Part shown: piece by piece, positions 12,601-23,119 of the stretch | How positions within the stretch are numbered: position 1 is the first letter of the stretch | Layout of the letters: every line of letters begins with the position of its first letter | From: Aurelia coerulea | Taxonomy: Eukaryota > Cnidaria > Scyphozoa > Semaeostomeae > Ulmaridae | Reading direction: 5' to 3' | NCBI GenBank assembly: GCA_039566865.1 | Contig: CM076943.1 | Coordinates: 20,866,501-20,930,500, forward strand | Length of the DNA: 64,000 nucleotides | The notes under the pieces: generated by a model | Seen by the model: the letters and a program-made list of their open reading frames with translations, nothing else | What the model was told of the DNA's origin: nothing | The model's database searches: none | Made by a program: the position numbers and the translations under genes

Positions 12601-15600
12601 CTTCAATAGACCTTTAGTTATTTACAAAAGAGCCTTGATCGAGCGTTATTTTTATAAATTTTTATACGCAAGGTTCGATCGAGTTGCGTTAGAGCTTCTA
12701 TCACTATTGTGCACATTCGAAAAGTCTACAAAATGTGGCAAAATATCGTTCGATTCTGATTCTTTTCAAAATAGCTACGAGGTCTATTACTAGGCAAATT
12801 ATGCTCTGCTGTTGATCTTCAGACAGAGGGGTGCACGAGGTAGGTAGTTTTTGGGAATGGGAAGGATCTCATGGTACCAATGATTAATATAATGTCCTTG
12901 GCGAATGTTATCACGAATGTTATCATTTAAAGAATGTCTCTTGATGCTACTGGTTGGCCCCTGGTTGGACTTTCCCTTTGCTCCCTTTTAGTAGCCCTCG
13001 AAGCAAACAAATAGCTGCTTCAAGCTTTTCTAAATATAAGATATTTTCAATTTAGAAATTTGTTGCATACACTGGGAACAACATGAGAAAAGAGCCGACA
13101 AGCCCCGAAAAGAACAGAGGAGAGGTGAGACTTCTATCTTTTTGGGGACCTTTCTCATTATTCAGCCAGGGGCTGGGATTGAAGAGAAATTAATTTAATC
13201 ATCAAAATACATCCTTGACCCAACTGAGAGCATACGCACCGTTTAATTTTACCCAACCCCAACCAATTATATCATGGAGGAAACTTCACCCAACTCCCGT
13301 CATAATTTGCCTTGAAGATCGTATCAATTTATTGAACACGGTTCAAACATTCTGTTTTAATAAAAACACTGAAGACGATCATCACCAGCATTATTTGAGA
13401 TTAGCTAGAATATCTTTGCACTTTCGTTGTAATAAAAATGGTTTTAAGCTCAAGATAAAAAGTAGGCAGCTACCGGGTGTCCCAAAAAAAGTACTCCCGT
13501 TTAAAAAATCACCAAAAATTGATTATCAAACCTTTGATAAAATTTTCTTGTTGACTTGTTTTGTCACGGAACCTAAAAATATTTATAGATGCTAAAATGT
13601 TTGCTTTTGATGCAACAAGGTAGAACAATTACACGCTGAAAACCTTATTTTTAAATATACTTTTTAAGCAAAATGCTCAATCTTGCCTAATAGTCAAAAT
13701 TTTCAGATTTTTCATCGTCATCGAAGTCTCCAATGATAGTGTGCATTTCTTTCTGTAATTTATGACCAAACTAGAAGCGTTATATGCACAAAGGAATTGA
13801 TCTGGCAAGCAAAAATGCTCTTTTGCAGCATGATTCAAAGCCAGGTAGCCCTAAAAGAGCTAAATTTGCTAATTTCAAACCAATTACAAGATCAGGTATG
13901 TCTGAGAAAATATTTTGGTCCTTGATCTACTTGGAAAAAAAAATAAAATTGAAGATCGGTCATGTAATCAAATTTTGGTGATTTTTCAAACGGGAGTACT
14001 TTTTTCTGGGACACCCGGTATATTTGCCCAATATTTTGCAAAGAAATAATTTTTACCCAATATTTCTAGTGCTGGAAATTTTTGTCACCTAGCTAATTTC
14101 TCTTCGGTACCATCCCTTGGCAAAATAATGAACAGTCCTTTATGCTAACGAATTTATCCAAACAAGACGGGCCAGAAAATTTTCCTATGGTTCGTTTCTC
14201 ATTTTCTTGGCTAGATCTCTTTAATTAAAATAATTCAAAATTTTGATAGGCTTAACATAACTCTTTTGACATTGGATATCTGATATTAAGCACAGTTGAA
14301 ACTGAAACATACACAATTTGAAGGAGAAAGGATCTTTATCGTTGCATTGAAATAAGAAACGTTATCCATTTGTATGCAAATTGTACATTTTTTGGAGATT
14401 TATCGTAATGAAATGAGAATTCGAATGAAAGAAATATTCATGATTGACCTACAGAAAGCTCTTCCATGACAATGAGTGCTTTATGTATTGGTGTTTTTTG
14501 GATGATTTTAAGATATATGACACGACGATTGTAGACATGGAATTGATTTTGAAATAATAATACCTGACCCAGATTCATATCAAGAGCCCATATGCTTCTC
14601 TTCGTCATCTTGATAATCTGATGGTACTCCACCTCTACCAGAGACTAACTCAGCGTTTCAGTTTTTTACTATAGAATCAGTAAGGACCAAATCATTTAGT
14701 AGAAGAGCTTCATGAGAATCGAATTTTCGGATACATCTTTCAAACACATCTTCAAAGAAATAGAATTTGACACCATGTTTGTTTGGTCCGAGATTTAAGC
14801 TGTTTTGTTCCCAGTTAATGTCAGCTCCACATTTAATGTGAAATGCTGTCAGGTTATAGAAAAAACTATGGCTCAAAACAAAATTTATCACCGTGTCATT
14901 TCATGCCTTCAAACTTGGAAAATTTCTGGGGACACCAGTCACTTCTGGATAGACGTTTTAGGCTGCAGATATTGACGCTTCTTAAATGGAAACGATATTC
15001 CTGCGACAATCCTTTCATGACTCTGATTGCCTTTACTGTCATTTCTGATTTAAGCATCGTCTGTTCATTTCATGCAGGCGTTTGATCTAGATTTATCGAG
15101 TGTCTATCTCACATATACTCCTGGACTGCCTCCTGCTGCAAGTGACAAGAAATCTTCCAGACCAAAGACTGCGAAAGGGAAATCATCGAGACCTAAAACT
15201 GCAAAAAAGTACGTCTTTTTTCAGTCAACTTTTGTATTTTTTAAGTTCCTTGACCATACATGGTTTTTAAAAAGGTTAACAATACGTCTCATTATCTATA
15301 CATGTATTTCTTATAAGAAACTGCTGATAAGAAACTCAGCTCTCAGATCGCTAAAGAATTAAGAAATTCCAGTACTGGGAAAAATGTTTGAGAAACTATT
15401 TGTTTCAGTGAAGAAAATCTTTAGCATATCCTTACTTTATTTTCACTTGTTTCCTGTTTCTTATTACCCGGAAGGTACCAGAGTTCCATCTAAACATTGG
15501 AAAGGCTTCAAAAAACTTTGTCTTGAAATATTCACGAGTGCAATGGAAGTGAAAATAAAGACTGTTATGGAACTTTTGAAAACTACTGAAGATCTTTGCC

Positions 15601-16943
15601 GCTTTACTGGACAAGAGCAGATTTCGTAATACAAAAGCAACAGTTGCGTTTGATTGACACCTCAATTCAAATCGATTAGCGACTGCAGACAAAGAAGATT
15701 CTCTCAATCAACCAGTAATTTAAAACAAACAAAGCCGTGAGAGCTTCCCTCAAGCTAGTAGGGCAAACTCTCGCCTTGTGCAATCGAAAAGTGGTTTTTA
15801 AGAGAAGTTATGTGCTTATAACGAAAGAAGAAGGGCAAATCAAAAGTTCTGTCTGGCGCATTTTGTTTATTTGATTCAGGAGCCAGAAATTCTTTTACAA
15901 AACAGCTTTTGAATCATATAAACAAAATCCGCCGGACCGAACTTTAGATTTACCCTTCTTCTTTCGTTCTAGAGTTTGCCCTACCAGTTTCGGTGAAACT
16001 TTTGCGACTTTGTTTGTTTTAAATTACTGGTTGAAATAATTTCTTTTGTCTGCAGTCGCTAGACGCTAATCACTTTGGGGATTTGAATTGAGGTGTCAAT
16101 CAAACGCAACTGTTCCTATTGATCTATTACGAAATCTACCCGTGTTGCGTTACTGAAGATCTGAAGGATCCCACAGCTGTATCATTAAAAGTATTTTACA
16201 TTCCTTCCAACTTAGAGCTAACACTAATTTATCAGTTTCTAAATCCCCAAATCATTACAAAAACGTTCTCTCTTTGTCCATTCATGTTGAGTCTTTAGAA
16301 GATTTGATCGATGTTTCTTAACCGTTTTCAGTGTTTTCGAAATCGAAAATTTCAAGAAACTCGCTTATAGCTCCATAAATAGAAGACTAAAAAATGTACA
16401 AAAAATACCGGCATCTAATTGAGGACCTTAGCTAAAGATCAGCTCATAAATCTTCAAAATGTGTCCAGTATACGACTTATCGTGGCTTATCAAAAGTGCA
16501 TAGTTTATTTTGGCGCACCCAGTATATGTATGCTTATATATGCTTCTATGGTATTGATTGTCCAGATTTATAATTTGAAGATTTGAGCTCTCTATTTTTT
16601 TGTGGAGCTTGAATTCAGGTTTCTGGTTTCTGCATTGTTATAGCAATCTTCAAAAACCGTCTGAAACTCGGTCTGAAATATCTCGTACTCCATCAAATGA
16701 CCTTAGATATCTGCAAGTTTTGAAAGGTCCCAAAAGGTAAATCAGTGTTCGAATGGTAACCTCTGAGGACTGATTGCGATTATGTTACAGCGAATATCTT
16801 GTACTAGATTAAAACCTTGCTCCCTTTGTCTTTGTAGAAAATCCAAATCAAGAGATGCAGATGTTGTGGCTTCATCAACAGATGACGCTGAACTTTATCC
16901 AACATCAAGAAAAACGTTGAGTCCCCGAAAACATTTTCCTTGA
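630..16943 (+). CDS. Kinesin-2 motor subunit KIF3A (13 exons, 5' part outside window)
   Basis: Exons: 630-827, 1154-1209, 3700-3818, 5002-5088, 5945-6104, 8467-8539, 8867-8974, 10805-10915, 11186-11311, 12212-12265, 13056-13124, 15078-15208, 16838-16943 (stop TGA). All junctions are GT/AG and phases agree, giving about 425 residues. The first exon opens just after the DLA of switch II (GSERQAKTG), followed by the alpha-4/L12 segment ([33 protein letters not shown]) and the neck ([20 protein letters not shown]). Next come the acidic/basic hinge ([15 protein letters not shown] then KKKKHR), a long coiled coil ([45 protein letters not shown]) and a globular tail ([23 protein letters not shown]). 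This order and wording are diagnostic of KIF3A, the motor of heterotrimeric kinesin-2 that pairs with KIF3B/C and KAP and drives anterograde transport in cilia. The basic, repeat-rich C-terminus (two SSRPKTAK copies) differs from the vertebrate end. The first motor exons must lie upstream. Confidence 0.96.
1489..3140. mobile_element. MITE with CCGTAAA termini, split by a nested element
   Basis: Left end CCGTAAAGGCTATATAAAGCCC and right end GGGCTTAATAGAGCTTTTACGGTA are inverted repeats rich in AAGCCCCCTCTCTAAT units. The internal piece 2880-3020 is clearly related to 59740-59880, in a second copy with the same termini (59613-59935). A 1.26-kb element with TTAA flanks (1557-2820) is inserted inside it. 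It lies in the KIF3A intron between exons 2 and 3. Confidence 0.7.
1557..2820. mobile_element. piggyBac-like non-autonomous element (TTAA target)
   Basis: The element starts CCCTATCCAGACTGGG and ends in the reverse complement, CCAGTCTGGATAGGG, with TTAA at 1553-1556 and again at 2821-2824. Subterminal G-runs and the palindromic CTCATTCAGCCCCCC are also mirrored at both ends. A TTAA target with CCC-starting termini is the signature of the piggyBac superfamily. There is no transposase inside; the 1264-bp interior has no long reading frame, so it would depend on an element elsewhere. It is nested in the CCGTAAA-type MITE. Confidence 0.75.
3260..3499. mobile_element. Short TIR element, ATTACCTGA ends, copy 1
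   Basis: The termini TTATTACCTGA and TCAGGTAATAA are inverted. The interior (GCGGTTTTCCCG, ACAAGGACGCGTTTTTGTCACC, AGGCCTGTGAG) matches 50897-51136 in reverse orientation over the whole length. Both copies are in introns of housekeeping genes. The family is unclassified. Confidence 0.65.
3504..3639. repeat. 136-bp hairpin element next to an exon acceptor
   Basis: The arms CATACTAACCGGTTTTGTAG.. and ..ACAAAACTGGTTAGTATG fold back over about 50 bp with small mismatches. A second inner stem (CAGACCTCG/CGAGGTCT-like) surrounds the loop. It ends about 60 bp upstream of the acceptor of KIF3A exon 3 (3700), in the branch-point neighbourhood. Confidence 0.65.
3819..5001 (+). other. KIF3A intron 3, no recognised content
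   Basis: This 1.18-kb intron is AT-rich. I see no convincing repeat termini, RNA gene or coding homology. Open frames near 4700-5100 are low-complexity shadows that overlap exon 4 out of frame. Confidence 0.4.
5521..5600 (-). tRNA. tRNA-like sequence, probable pseudogene or SINE head
   Basis: Read on the minus strand, a perfect 7-bp acceptor stem (TGCTCCT with AGGAGCA) encloses an A-box-like TGGCGGACTAG and a B-box-like GGATCGATTCC. The T-arm CCTGG/CCTGG carries a T-T mismatch. A seven-base loop TTTGGAA would give anticodon TGG (Pro), but its stem is only four pairs with a G-T. A T-run follows within a few bases. The sequence does not resemble a standard animal tRNA-Pro, so a decayed tRNA or a tRNA-derived SINE head is more likely than a working gene. 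It lies antisense in KIF3A intron 4. Confidence 0.35.
5749..5884. mobile_element. 136-bp MITE, AGGGTCT termini
   Basis: The left end AGGGTCTATTTCAACCAGCATG and the right end CATGCTGGACGAAACAGACCCT are inverted copies with three or four differences. The spacer is unique. It lies about 60 bp upstream of KIF3A exon 5. Superfamily is not determined because no clean target duplication is visible. Confidence 0.6.
6155..6640 (-). mobile_element. Inverted LINE 3' tail (deletion derivative)
   Basis: On the minus strand, 6420-6155 matches the tail of the neighbouring plus-strand LINE piece. The match joins [13 protein letters not shown] directly to the sequence following its reverse transcriptase end (TTTGTTTGTTTTGAATTACTGG.., CTAATCGCTTTGAATT), skipping about 480 bp of RT. 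Together with 6530-6640 it makes a tail-out inverted repeat around a spacer of roughly 110 bp. The same arm sequence recurs at 15590-16170. Confidence 0.6.
6569..7165 (+). pseudogene. C-terminal fragment of a CR1/Jockey-type LINE reverse transcriptase
   Basis: A 198-codon open frame carries the post-catalytic part of a non-LTR reverse transcriptase: [59 protein letters not shown] and [14 protein letters not shown]. This is the thumb/connection region typical of CR1, L2, Rex and Jockey-like elements. The YADD catalytic core and the endonuclease are absent, so it is a 5'-truncated, dead copy. The 3' flank to about 7285 is the element's tail, which is also found inverted at 6155-6420. It lies within KIF3A intron 5. 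Confidence 0.75.
7925..7987. repeat. 29-bp-arm perfect stem-loop
   Basis: ATAGCCTGCATGCAGACTCA.. and its reverse complement are separated by the five bases AAGTG, with a single mismatch (CATGC versus CACGC). A transcript from either strand would form a 29-bp hairpin. It is in KIF3A intron 5. Confidence 0.7.
9096..9712. mobile_element. Mariner-type MITE, TACCGGGTGAGTC subfamily
   Basis: TA at both borders, with inverted ends TACCGGGTGAGTCAGAAAA. The interior is related to the degraded copy 32650-33182 (AAGCCTCTTCAAAAAACCTT, TTTCCCTAACATTTCTGC). No transposase frame. Confidence 0.8.
9765..10378. mobile_element. Mariner-type MITE, TACCGGGTGCGCC subfamily, copy 1
   Basis: Long inverted ends (TACCGGGTGCGCCAAAATAA, then CTATGCACGTTTGGCAGGCC and beyond, over 250 bp) make almost the whole 614 bp a foldback. 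A near-identical full copy is at 61133-61742, a diverged one at 36154-36998 and a half copy at 16240-16524. Target TA at both borders. Confidence 0.85.
11328..11650. repeat. Partial copy of the TATAAGAAAC repeat
   Basis: It matches the left part of the element at 26286-27915 (TTTTTTTTATAAGAAACTA, TTTCTTATATTTTTAATGCC, ATAATGTCCAAACAGT-like, AGTTTCTTAGCTTTTTCAAT). It begins 17 bp after KIF3A exon 9. Confidence 0.6.
11817..12323 (+). repeat. 45-bp perfect direct repeats flanking KIF3A exon 10
   Basis: The same 45 bases (CATGATTTCTCCATGATTTA..AAGGGAATGGCA) occur at 11817-11861 and 12279-12323, with no mismatch. Exon 10 (12212-12265) lies between them. Recombination between the copies would delete this exon, which is 54 nt and in frame. 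Confidence 0.85.
12385..12540 (+). repeat. Possible tRNA-derived SINE fragment
   Basis: GTTGTGGCGAAGTGG fits a pol III A box, and a related start (GTTGTGGCGAAATCC) occurs at about 44011. The expected B box is poor (CCAGTCCAGTACGAGCC), so this is tentative. Confidence 0.3.
13471..14020. mobile_element. Mariner-type MITE, TACCGGGTGTCCC subfamily
   Basis: TA borders. The inverted ends TACCGGGTGTCCCAAAAAAA then GTACTCCCGTTT extend about 45 bp at each side. These termini are closest to those of the autonomous mariner at 53500-55778. The open frames inside are short and unrelated to a transposase. It is in KIF3A intron 11. Confidence 0.8.
15285..15560. repeat. Partial copy of the TATAAGAAAC repeat
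   Basis: It contains TTCTTATAAGAAACTGC, AAATTCCAGTACTGGGAA, ACTTTATTTTCACTTGTTTCC and CATTGGAAAGGCTT. All are shared with 31895-32180 and, inverted, with 27640-27850. It lies in KIF3A intron 12. Confidence 0.6.
15590..16170. mobile_element. Second inverted LINE-tail dimer
   Basis: Left arm (15590-15800) and right arm (15960-16170) are inverted copies of the same LINE tail seen at 6155-7285 (TTTGTTTGTTTTAAATTACTGG, GTCGCTAGACGCTAATC, TTACGAAATCTACC). The central 160 bp also folds back around TTATTTGATTCAGG/TTTGAATCATATAA. There is no RT coding sequence. Confidence 0.55.
16240..16524. mobile_element. Half copy of the TACCGGGTGCGCC MITE
   Basis: Only the right half remains, ending CATAGTTTATTTTGGCGCAC then CCAGTATA. 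It is homologous to 10080-10378 and 61440-61742 with more substitutions, so it is an old, truncated member. It lies in the last KIF3A intron. Confidence 0.7.
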
Positions 16944-17324
16944 TTTTAGACACTTCCTATAAATGCACAAGTAAGTTGTTGACTGGAGAGTTTCTTTCTT
17001 GCCAAGCAAATTAAGGACACCGGGTTATCTTTTTTGCACTTCATGGACTGCCGTTGTAGATAGTTTTAAAGTCTTAATTGAGTGGTGGTTGACTCACTAT
17101 ATCGTTCCAGTTATTGCAACAAGGACATTTTTTTTTAATTTTGCCCTGTTCTCGTAATTGAATTGAATTGTTTGCTCAAACTGCAACTATGTGATCAGTC
17201 TAGAGTGATTGTAAATTTATGTCTTGAGCTTTCACCACATGCTCATTCCCACTCGTTTCAGGAGAAATAGTAGAATTAGAGAGTTCGCAAAACGAGCTAT
17301 AAAGATATGTAAATGAATATGATG

Positions 17325-17732
17325 TACAGTAAAAAACCCGCACATAAGAACCTAAGATTTTGAACTCAGCCTGTGTAGGTTCTTATGCAATGAGGCACAT
17401 CCAGTAATCAGGGTGTTCTTAACAAAAGGAAACGTGTGGATCTAAATGTTAGCCAAACTTATTTTTTGGCCCTATCCATTTCAACCCTAGCTTACCCAGT
17501 TTACCCCTGCAGGCCCTGCCTATTACAGTTCTGTGAGTAATGTTTTGGAGTTCACAAAAGAGGTTGATTGGCAACCAAATTGCATTTATTTCTCAATGAA
17601 TGAATGAAACCCTTTAATAAGAACCTAGTTATGATATCAGGCTGAAATAGTTCTTATCCATTGGGTACAAAATATATGATTTAAGGCTATAGGTTCTTAA
17701 ATAAAGGTTCTTATGTGCGGGTTTTTACTGTA
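17325..17732. mobile_element. MITE with CAGTAAAAACCCGC termini, copy 1
   Basis: The ends TACAGTAAAAAACCCGCACA and the inverse TGTGCGGGTTTTTACTGTA flank 408 bp; TA is the likely target. Inside, GGTTCTTAT motifs recur. A second copy with the same ends is at 34150-34475. It lies just downstream of KIF3A. Confidence 0.75.
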
Positions 17733-17763
17733 TTGTAGCTTGTCAGTTGTAGACATCTCTGTG

Positions 17764-18151
17764 CAAGGGTGTTAGGACACGGATATTTTAATTACGTATT
17801 TATTTACCTTGTTTTGATCTTCGTCTTGTTTTCTTGTCTTGTTTCTTCTCTGTTCTGTTTCCTCTTGCTGATGTAAATGCCTCGTGTTATTTGAATATAT
17901 CTTCCTTGTATTCCTGTGTCTTAGTGCGCCTTCGTAGAAGAAAGATTTTTAAACCACGTGGTTTAAAAATCTTTCTTCTATGAAGGCGCACTAAGACACA
18001 GGAATACAAGGAAGATATATTCAAATAACACGAGGCATTTACATCAGCAAGAGGAAACAGAACAGAGAAGAAACAAGACAAGAAAACAAGACGAAGATCA
18101 AAACAAGGTAAATAAATACGCAATTAAAATATCCGTGTCCTAACACCCTTG
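17764..18151. mobile_element. 388-bp near-perfect palindromic foldback element
   Basis: The arms 17764-17957 and 17958-18151 are 194 bp each and complementary with no spacer and, by eye, two mismatches. The symmetry axis is in AAACCACGTGGTTT. The ends read CAAGGGTGTTAGGACACGG. Flanking CTCTGTG (17757-17763 and 18152-18158) is a 7-bp target duplication. It has no coding content. Confidence 0.9.
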
Positions 18152-18159
18152 CTCTGTGA

Positions 18160-21100
18160 TTACTGCAAGCACGAGATAGAAAAAATCAGCAAAAACGATG
18201 TATTTATTCCAAATAGTGATAGTTGATACAAGTTAAAACGGTCCTGAAAATTTATCGATTTTATTCTTCACATCATTCTTTCGCTCCTGGGCAGAAGAGG
18301 TTCACTGCGCAGCACAATAGAAATCATGGAAAATGTATAAAGAATAGAATAGATTACAAAAATTAACATTTTAATCTGGTTTCCATGTGACCCGTTTTTG
18401 GCCTTAAATCCTAGACCGATCAAAATGGCCTTGTTTATAAAGCTGCCATCAAACATTTGAATTTGGCTGTGTAACGTTAGTGACGTAGACGGTAATCTTT
18501 TCTGGTTGAATCGATGAACACAGTGACGGAATATGAGTGGTAGCAGTTATCTTTCATTCTCTCAGTCTATAAAATCCATGCATATTATTTGCTCAGACTC
18601 TGCTGAACTAAGCCTTTGAGATATCTCATGGATTTAACATTAACGAGTAACTACTATTTTGAGGTCTTCAATCACAGAAGTTTGCTGTGATATGTATTTT
18701 TCATTCGCTTTTGAAGATTTGAAGAAATAATGATTTGCGGAAAAAGTACCTATCGCGTCTTTTGGTGTCCGTGCTGAAATCCGCTCTCCTTCTCCAGCGA
18801 AATTGTCGGTTGCCTCCGCTCGATTTCGCAATCTCATCGGCATATCATAGCAATTACAACTCCACTTCATTCAAGGTCTCTCATTCGATTCTTTTTGGCG
18901 AAATCACACGAAACAAAATACAGTCTGAAATTTCATTGACAACACTTCGTCTATTTGCTAGAAAAACGAGGGAAACTCTATTTACGTAAGAATTTGCAGT
19001 GGTGTTTTCAAAGGGAAGTTCAAAGGGTTTGGAAAATGTCCCCTTGACAGTCAAACTTGCATATGTCTTATCACTTCGGACCACGGAAAACTCTCTGGCT
19101 TGCGCAAAATCTGACTTACGAGATGAGAAATAATTTCAAAATAAAGATGCTGACGGGACTTTCAGGTATGTCCGTATTTATCCGTACTTGTGCAAGTCCG
19201 ATTGTACCAAATTTCCATAATGGCTCTGTCTCTTTCTTTCTCTACAAAATATGGACAGAAAGATAGCTTTCCGAATAAGCGAAATTCGTTTGAAAATTCG
19301 CTTTGGTGAAAGGGTATTGCTACAGAGTATAGCAATAAAGTTCTAGATCTTGCTTCGAAATACACGCATAAAAGGATCTAATAAGTAATGGCAGAAGAAA
19401 TAATAAATATTGTCCTGGGAACCGCGTTTTCATCCTTGCACGGGGATTCTTCAACCTACAATCATTTCAGGCAAAGTATCCAATTATTTGCACACATCTT
19501 TTTCGAGAGAACAGCCCTTTCAGGAAGTGTTGGCAGGGTTAACCCTGTTGCAGCTCATAGACAGGGCACTGTCTTTTATCGGCGTAAGCACCTGCTTACA
19601 AGGGGTTTTAAGAGTTAATTGTTACCTCTTCAAGCCACCCCAGGCAAGTCAATTGTACACGTTCCAAATTGGCCTGTGGGGACGGATTGTTCTCGATTAT
19701 AGGAACCGCGTTACATTACTGTTTGACTTCGGAAAGATCGAGGATTTTAAGTGTCAAGGAAACCTAATCCAAGCTTGAAGGCAGAGGACTACCACAAGCG
19801 TCAACAAAGCCTTTCTTAGAGTAATGGTTAACCAGGCTGGATAACCTTTGACAACTTGATAGCTAGAGGGTGTCACCTGATAACGTCAATGTTTGAATTA
19901 TTGCAACTGTGCCAAGTTCGGTGGATATTCTACTTCAAAAGAAATGCACGCATTTTTGTGGGACATTTCAGAATGGCCTAGCCTTAAAGGCTACCACCGA
20001 AGAGACGACTGGATATTTTTTTAGTTACTTGTCTCTTCTACACCCTCAAACCGAGAGGATAGAACTTTGTTGGAGATAGCCAATTGAGAAGCAATAACAA
20101 GCTTGTAAAAACACACAAAGAATATTCTATTTTCAATCGTCGAAGATAAGAAGTTTTATGCAACAAGACTATGAGTTTATACAGACGTCCTCTTTCTAAA
20201 GAATGTAGTTAATATATCCCTTTCACGTTAAATTTTGTAAATATCATAAATCAACTCTATTAGCTAACTAAGGGTAAAACGATTAAACTCGCTTCGATTG
20301 TTAAGTTTATTTTACCGCATTTCACCGGCTCAGTACTGAAACAGAGCGTTGCAACAACACCCAAGCAAACTTAACTGAACAACTGAAAACAAAATCTTTC
20401 TCTGCCACAGTATTATCAAAACTGGCAACTCAAAGGCATTGAAAAAATTTCAATTTCTTTCAATGTCATTTTGGACGATTTTGGATACATGTTTCAATAA
20501 TAAGTGGGAGAAACGAGTTTGCGTTTGAAAATTAATGAAAATGTTTACATCGCCCCCAGTTTACTTTAAGATGAAACCTACGGCCCTGCAATACTAAAGT
20601 CACAAAGCTTGCAAGCTCATAAAATGTAATTAGTCATGAAAATACAATAAATTAGTCATAAAATAAAATTAGTCATGAAGTACTGTAATGTGCTTCTTTC
20701 CATTCGCATCAGGTGCTTATATTTTACTTTATTTACTTGATTATCATAAAAAAGGTGAAAGTATAGCTAGAACATATATAGGACAACTTCGTAATTTTTC
20801 GCTTTTCAGACACCTTCGTTCCATTTTTGATAGTGCAGTCTTCAACGATAAAACCCACCTGAAAAGTGTACGGAATTTCCTGAAAATCACTATGGAATGT
20901 CATTGTCATGTGCGTCTTTATTACCATATAATCATTTTTATGCCAATTGTCTTTTTACTGTCTTTTAACATTTCATTTTGATGATGAATAACAATTTTTC
21001 TCATTAAAATTGATTTTTTGTTCATTCTTCATATTCTTTTCAATACTGTTCCATTCAATAGTTGTTACGATTTGAACTTTCAGTGACAAATTAAATTCTG

Positions 21101-23110
21101 ATGGTAAAGGACAGGATTTTGGATTGAGACACTTGGTACAGCTCTGTATAGTGTATACGAGCATTTGGGTATATCCTCTTTCTTGTGACGCTTTCCCCGT
21201 GTAGCTAAAACCTCACGAAAAGCAGAATTTAACTTTTAAACGTTGTCCATTATCGCGAAACTTACAACATCATCGCCACTCACAGAAGAGGGCATTCCAC
21301 GGGTTAGTTATGCCTCGCAACTTCGACACTATCCTAAACTTTTGACCATAGGCGTAGGAGACAGGGGGGCTGCAGCCCTCCCAACGTCGGAAAATTTTGC
21401 AAAAATCAGCCATAATCGGGCAGAAATCCGCGTTAAGTCGGGCAACATTTTCTTAAACAATGGATTTTTTATCGGGCAGCCCCCCAAATTTTATCTCCCC
21501 CTACGCCGATGCTTTTGACTATATTTTGCAAGACTGCCAATACCAGGAGCATCTTCCTGAGACTGAAAATGCTGTTTATCGTCACATTGGCTGTCTTGGA
21601 AGGGCTTGTTTCCAGCCTTGAGGCACGCTCAAAGGGATGGAAAAATGAACTGGTTGACTGGAAACAAATATCCTTATCCTAAAATTATCCTACAAACCAC
21701 TGTATGTCTAGACTTCCTATCCATGCTTTATGATACAAATCAAATAATTTGCTTAGCACTAAACTAAGGTTTCAATTTCACATATCGTGTTCGTGCATCT
21801 ATCTAGCATGGTTCTATATCTACTGTTTCTATGATTTCAAGATGGTATCAAATTCCAACAAATATTTCACAGCATTACCTTCCCACACCCAACAATTTTG
21901 CGAGGCATCAACCTATCATCAGCTCTGCAACGATAACAAATCAGTCCTATAAGGGATGATATTTTCTTGCAACAAAAAAGCTCAATTCAAGTCGATGATG
22001 GCAGGTATCAGATATCATTGGGGAGTTACTTGCATATGCCGACACAGGACACAAGTCCATAAAAGTGATCAGTCTTCTTCCAGACAAGAATGCACTTTCG
22101 ATACTATTATTCCTCAGTTTTTAAAAGAATTTCGATACTTTTCTTCCTCAGTTTTCATAGAATTTTGGAGTGTTTAGGGTGTGGCATAAGATATTCTTTT
22201 GTTTTTAGAAGCCTCCTCGCGGTGGTCATTGAATGTGTGGCTGTAATTTTTCCTGACCATTGGATGACAAGAGTTTCCAAAATGCAAGGCTATTCGATAA
22301 ATGATTAGCTATTGAGAATTGAAGCAGTTTTGAATAAAAAAATGAAATAAAATTGTCCCCTGTTTCTTGAATGTGTTAAAATGTTTACTTGGAGTACAAA
22401 TAGCAATGTATTGGAAATAAACCTTGATTGCAATATTCAGTGTTTTTGCTGCCAGAATCAAGCAAGTTTAATCAAAACCTGAAAAAGATTTTGCTCTAAA
22501 AACTGATTGATGCAGATAGTACAGTATACTTACTGGTAGATTGATGTATTTTAGTATATTTAGTAGCACTGCATGTTTGTATATTAAAAAAATATGATGA
22601 AGATCCAGCTCCATCATTCACTCCAAATCTGCCAAATAATTAACTGCGGGCATAAAAGCAGCAAAAAACAATTGAATGAAAAAGATAACATTGTATTTTG
22701 AGTTGTTTCAGGGGGTATTTCAACTACCCCTGCTACTCCTGGGCTGAGGATACTGTATATCTAATCTTTATTTGTTTGGGTGGTATACTGTACAGTAAAG
22801 TTAACATCAAAACAATTTCCCCAAAAAATCATCCTTTCTAAATGCATCCCACCGTACCATTGCTTCAAATCTATGAACACTAAAAATAACCATATTGTAA
22901 GGCCTCCTAAATTCCAAAATTAACTAGCAATGTTAAACCTATCATTAACATTAACATCACATTTGAAGGATCTTTTAACTGGGTTACTTCACACCTTAAA
23001 TAATCTCGTCTATAATCATCATTTACACTTGATTCCTTCAAATTGTGATCTTTTCCTCTAATAAAAATTCAAAATGGTTCTTATTAGATGATTGTCTTCC
23101 AAATTTGATT
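18160..23110. other. Intergenic stretch, mostly unannotatable
   Basis: Apart from the hAT-like MITE at 21347-21511 and a short repeat at 20704-20750, I see no gene, RNA or repeat structure I can defend. Small frames near 19388-19778 and 20688-20981 have no recognisable family and no splice or codon support. Cis-regulatory DNA for the divergent neighbours could be here but is not visible. Confidence 0.4.
21347..21511. mobile_element. hAT-like MITE, 165 bp
   Basis: The ends CATAGGCGTAGG and CCTACGCCGATG are inverted with one mismatch. A second inverted block (GGGGGGCTGC and GCAGCCCCCC) lies just inside. The 8-bp direct repeat CTTTTGAC at 21339-21346 and 21512-21519 is the target duplication. 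Eight bases is the hAT-superfamily size; the assignment is inferred from that alone. Confidence 0.75.
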
Positions 23111-23119
23111 CCAACACTG

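Noticed and set aside
19388..19778. Overlapping 76- and 122-codon frames as a possible small gene
   Set aside because: No family, no splice support and mutually exclusive frames of similar quality.
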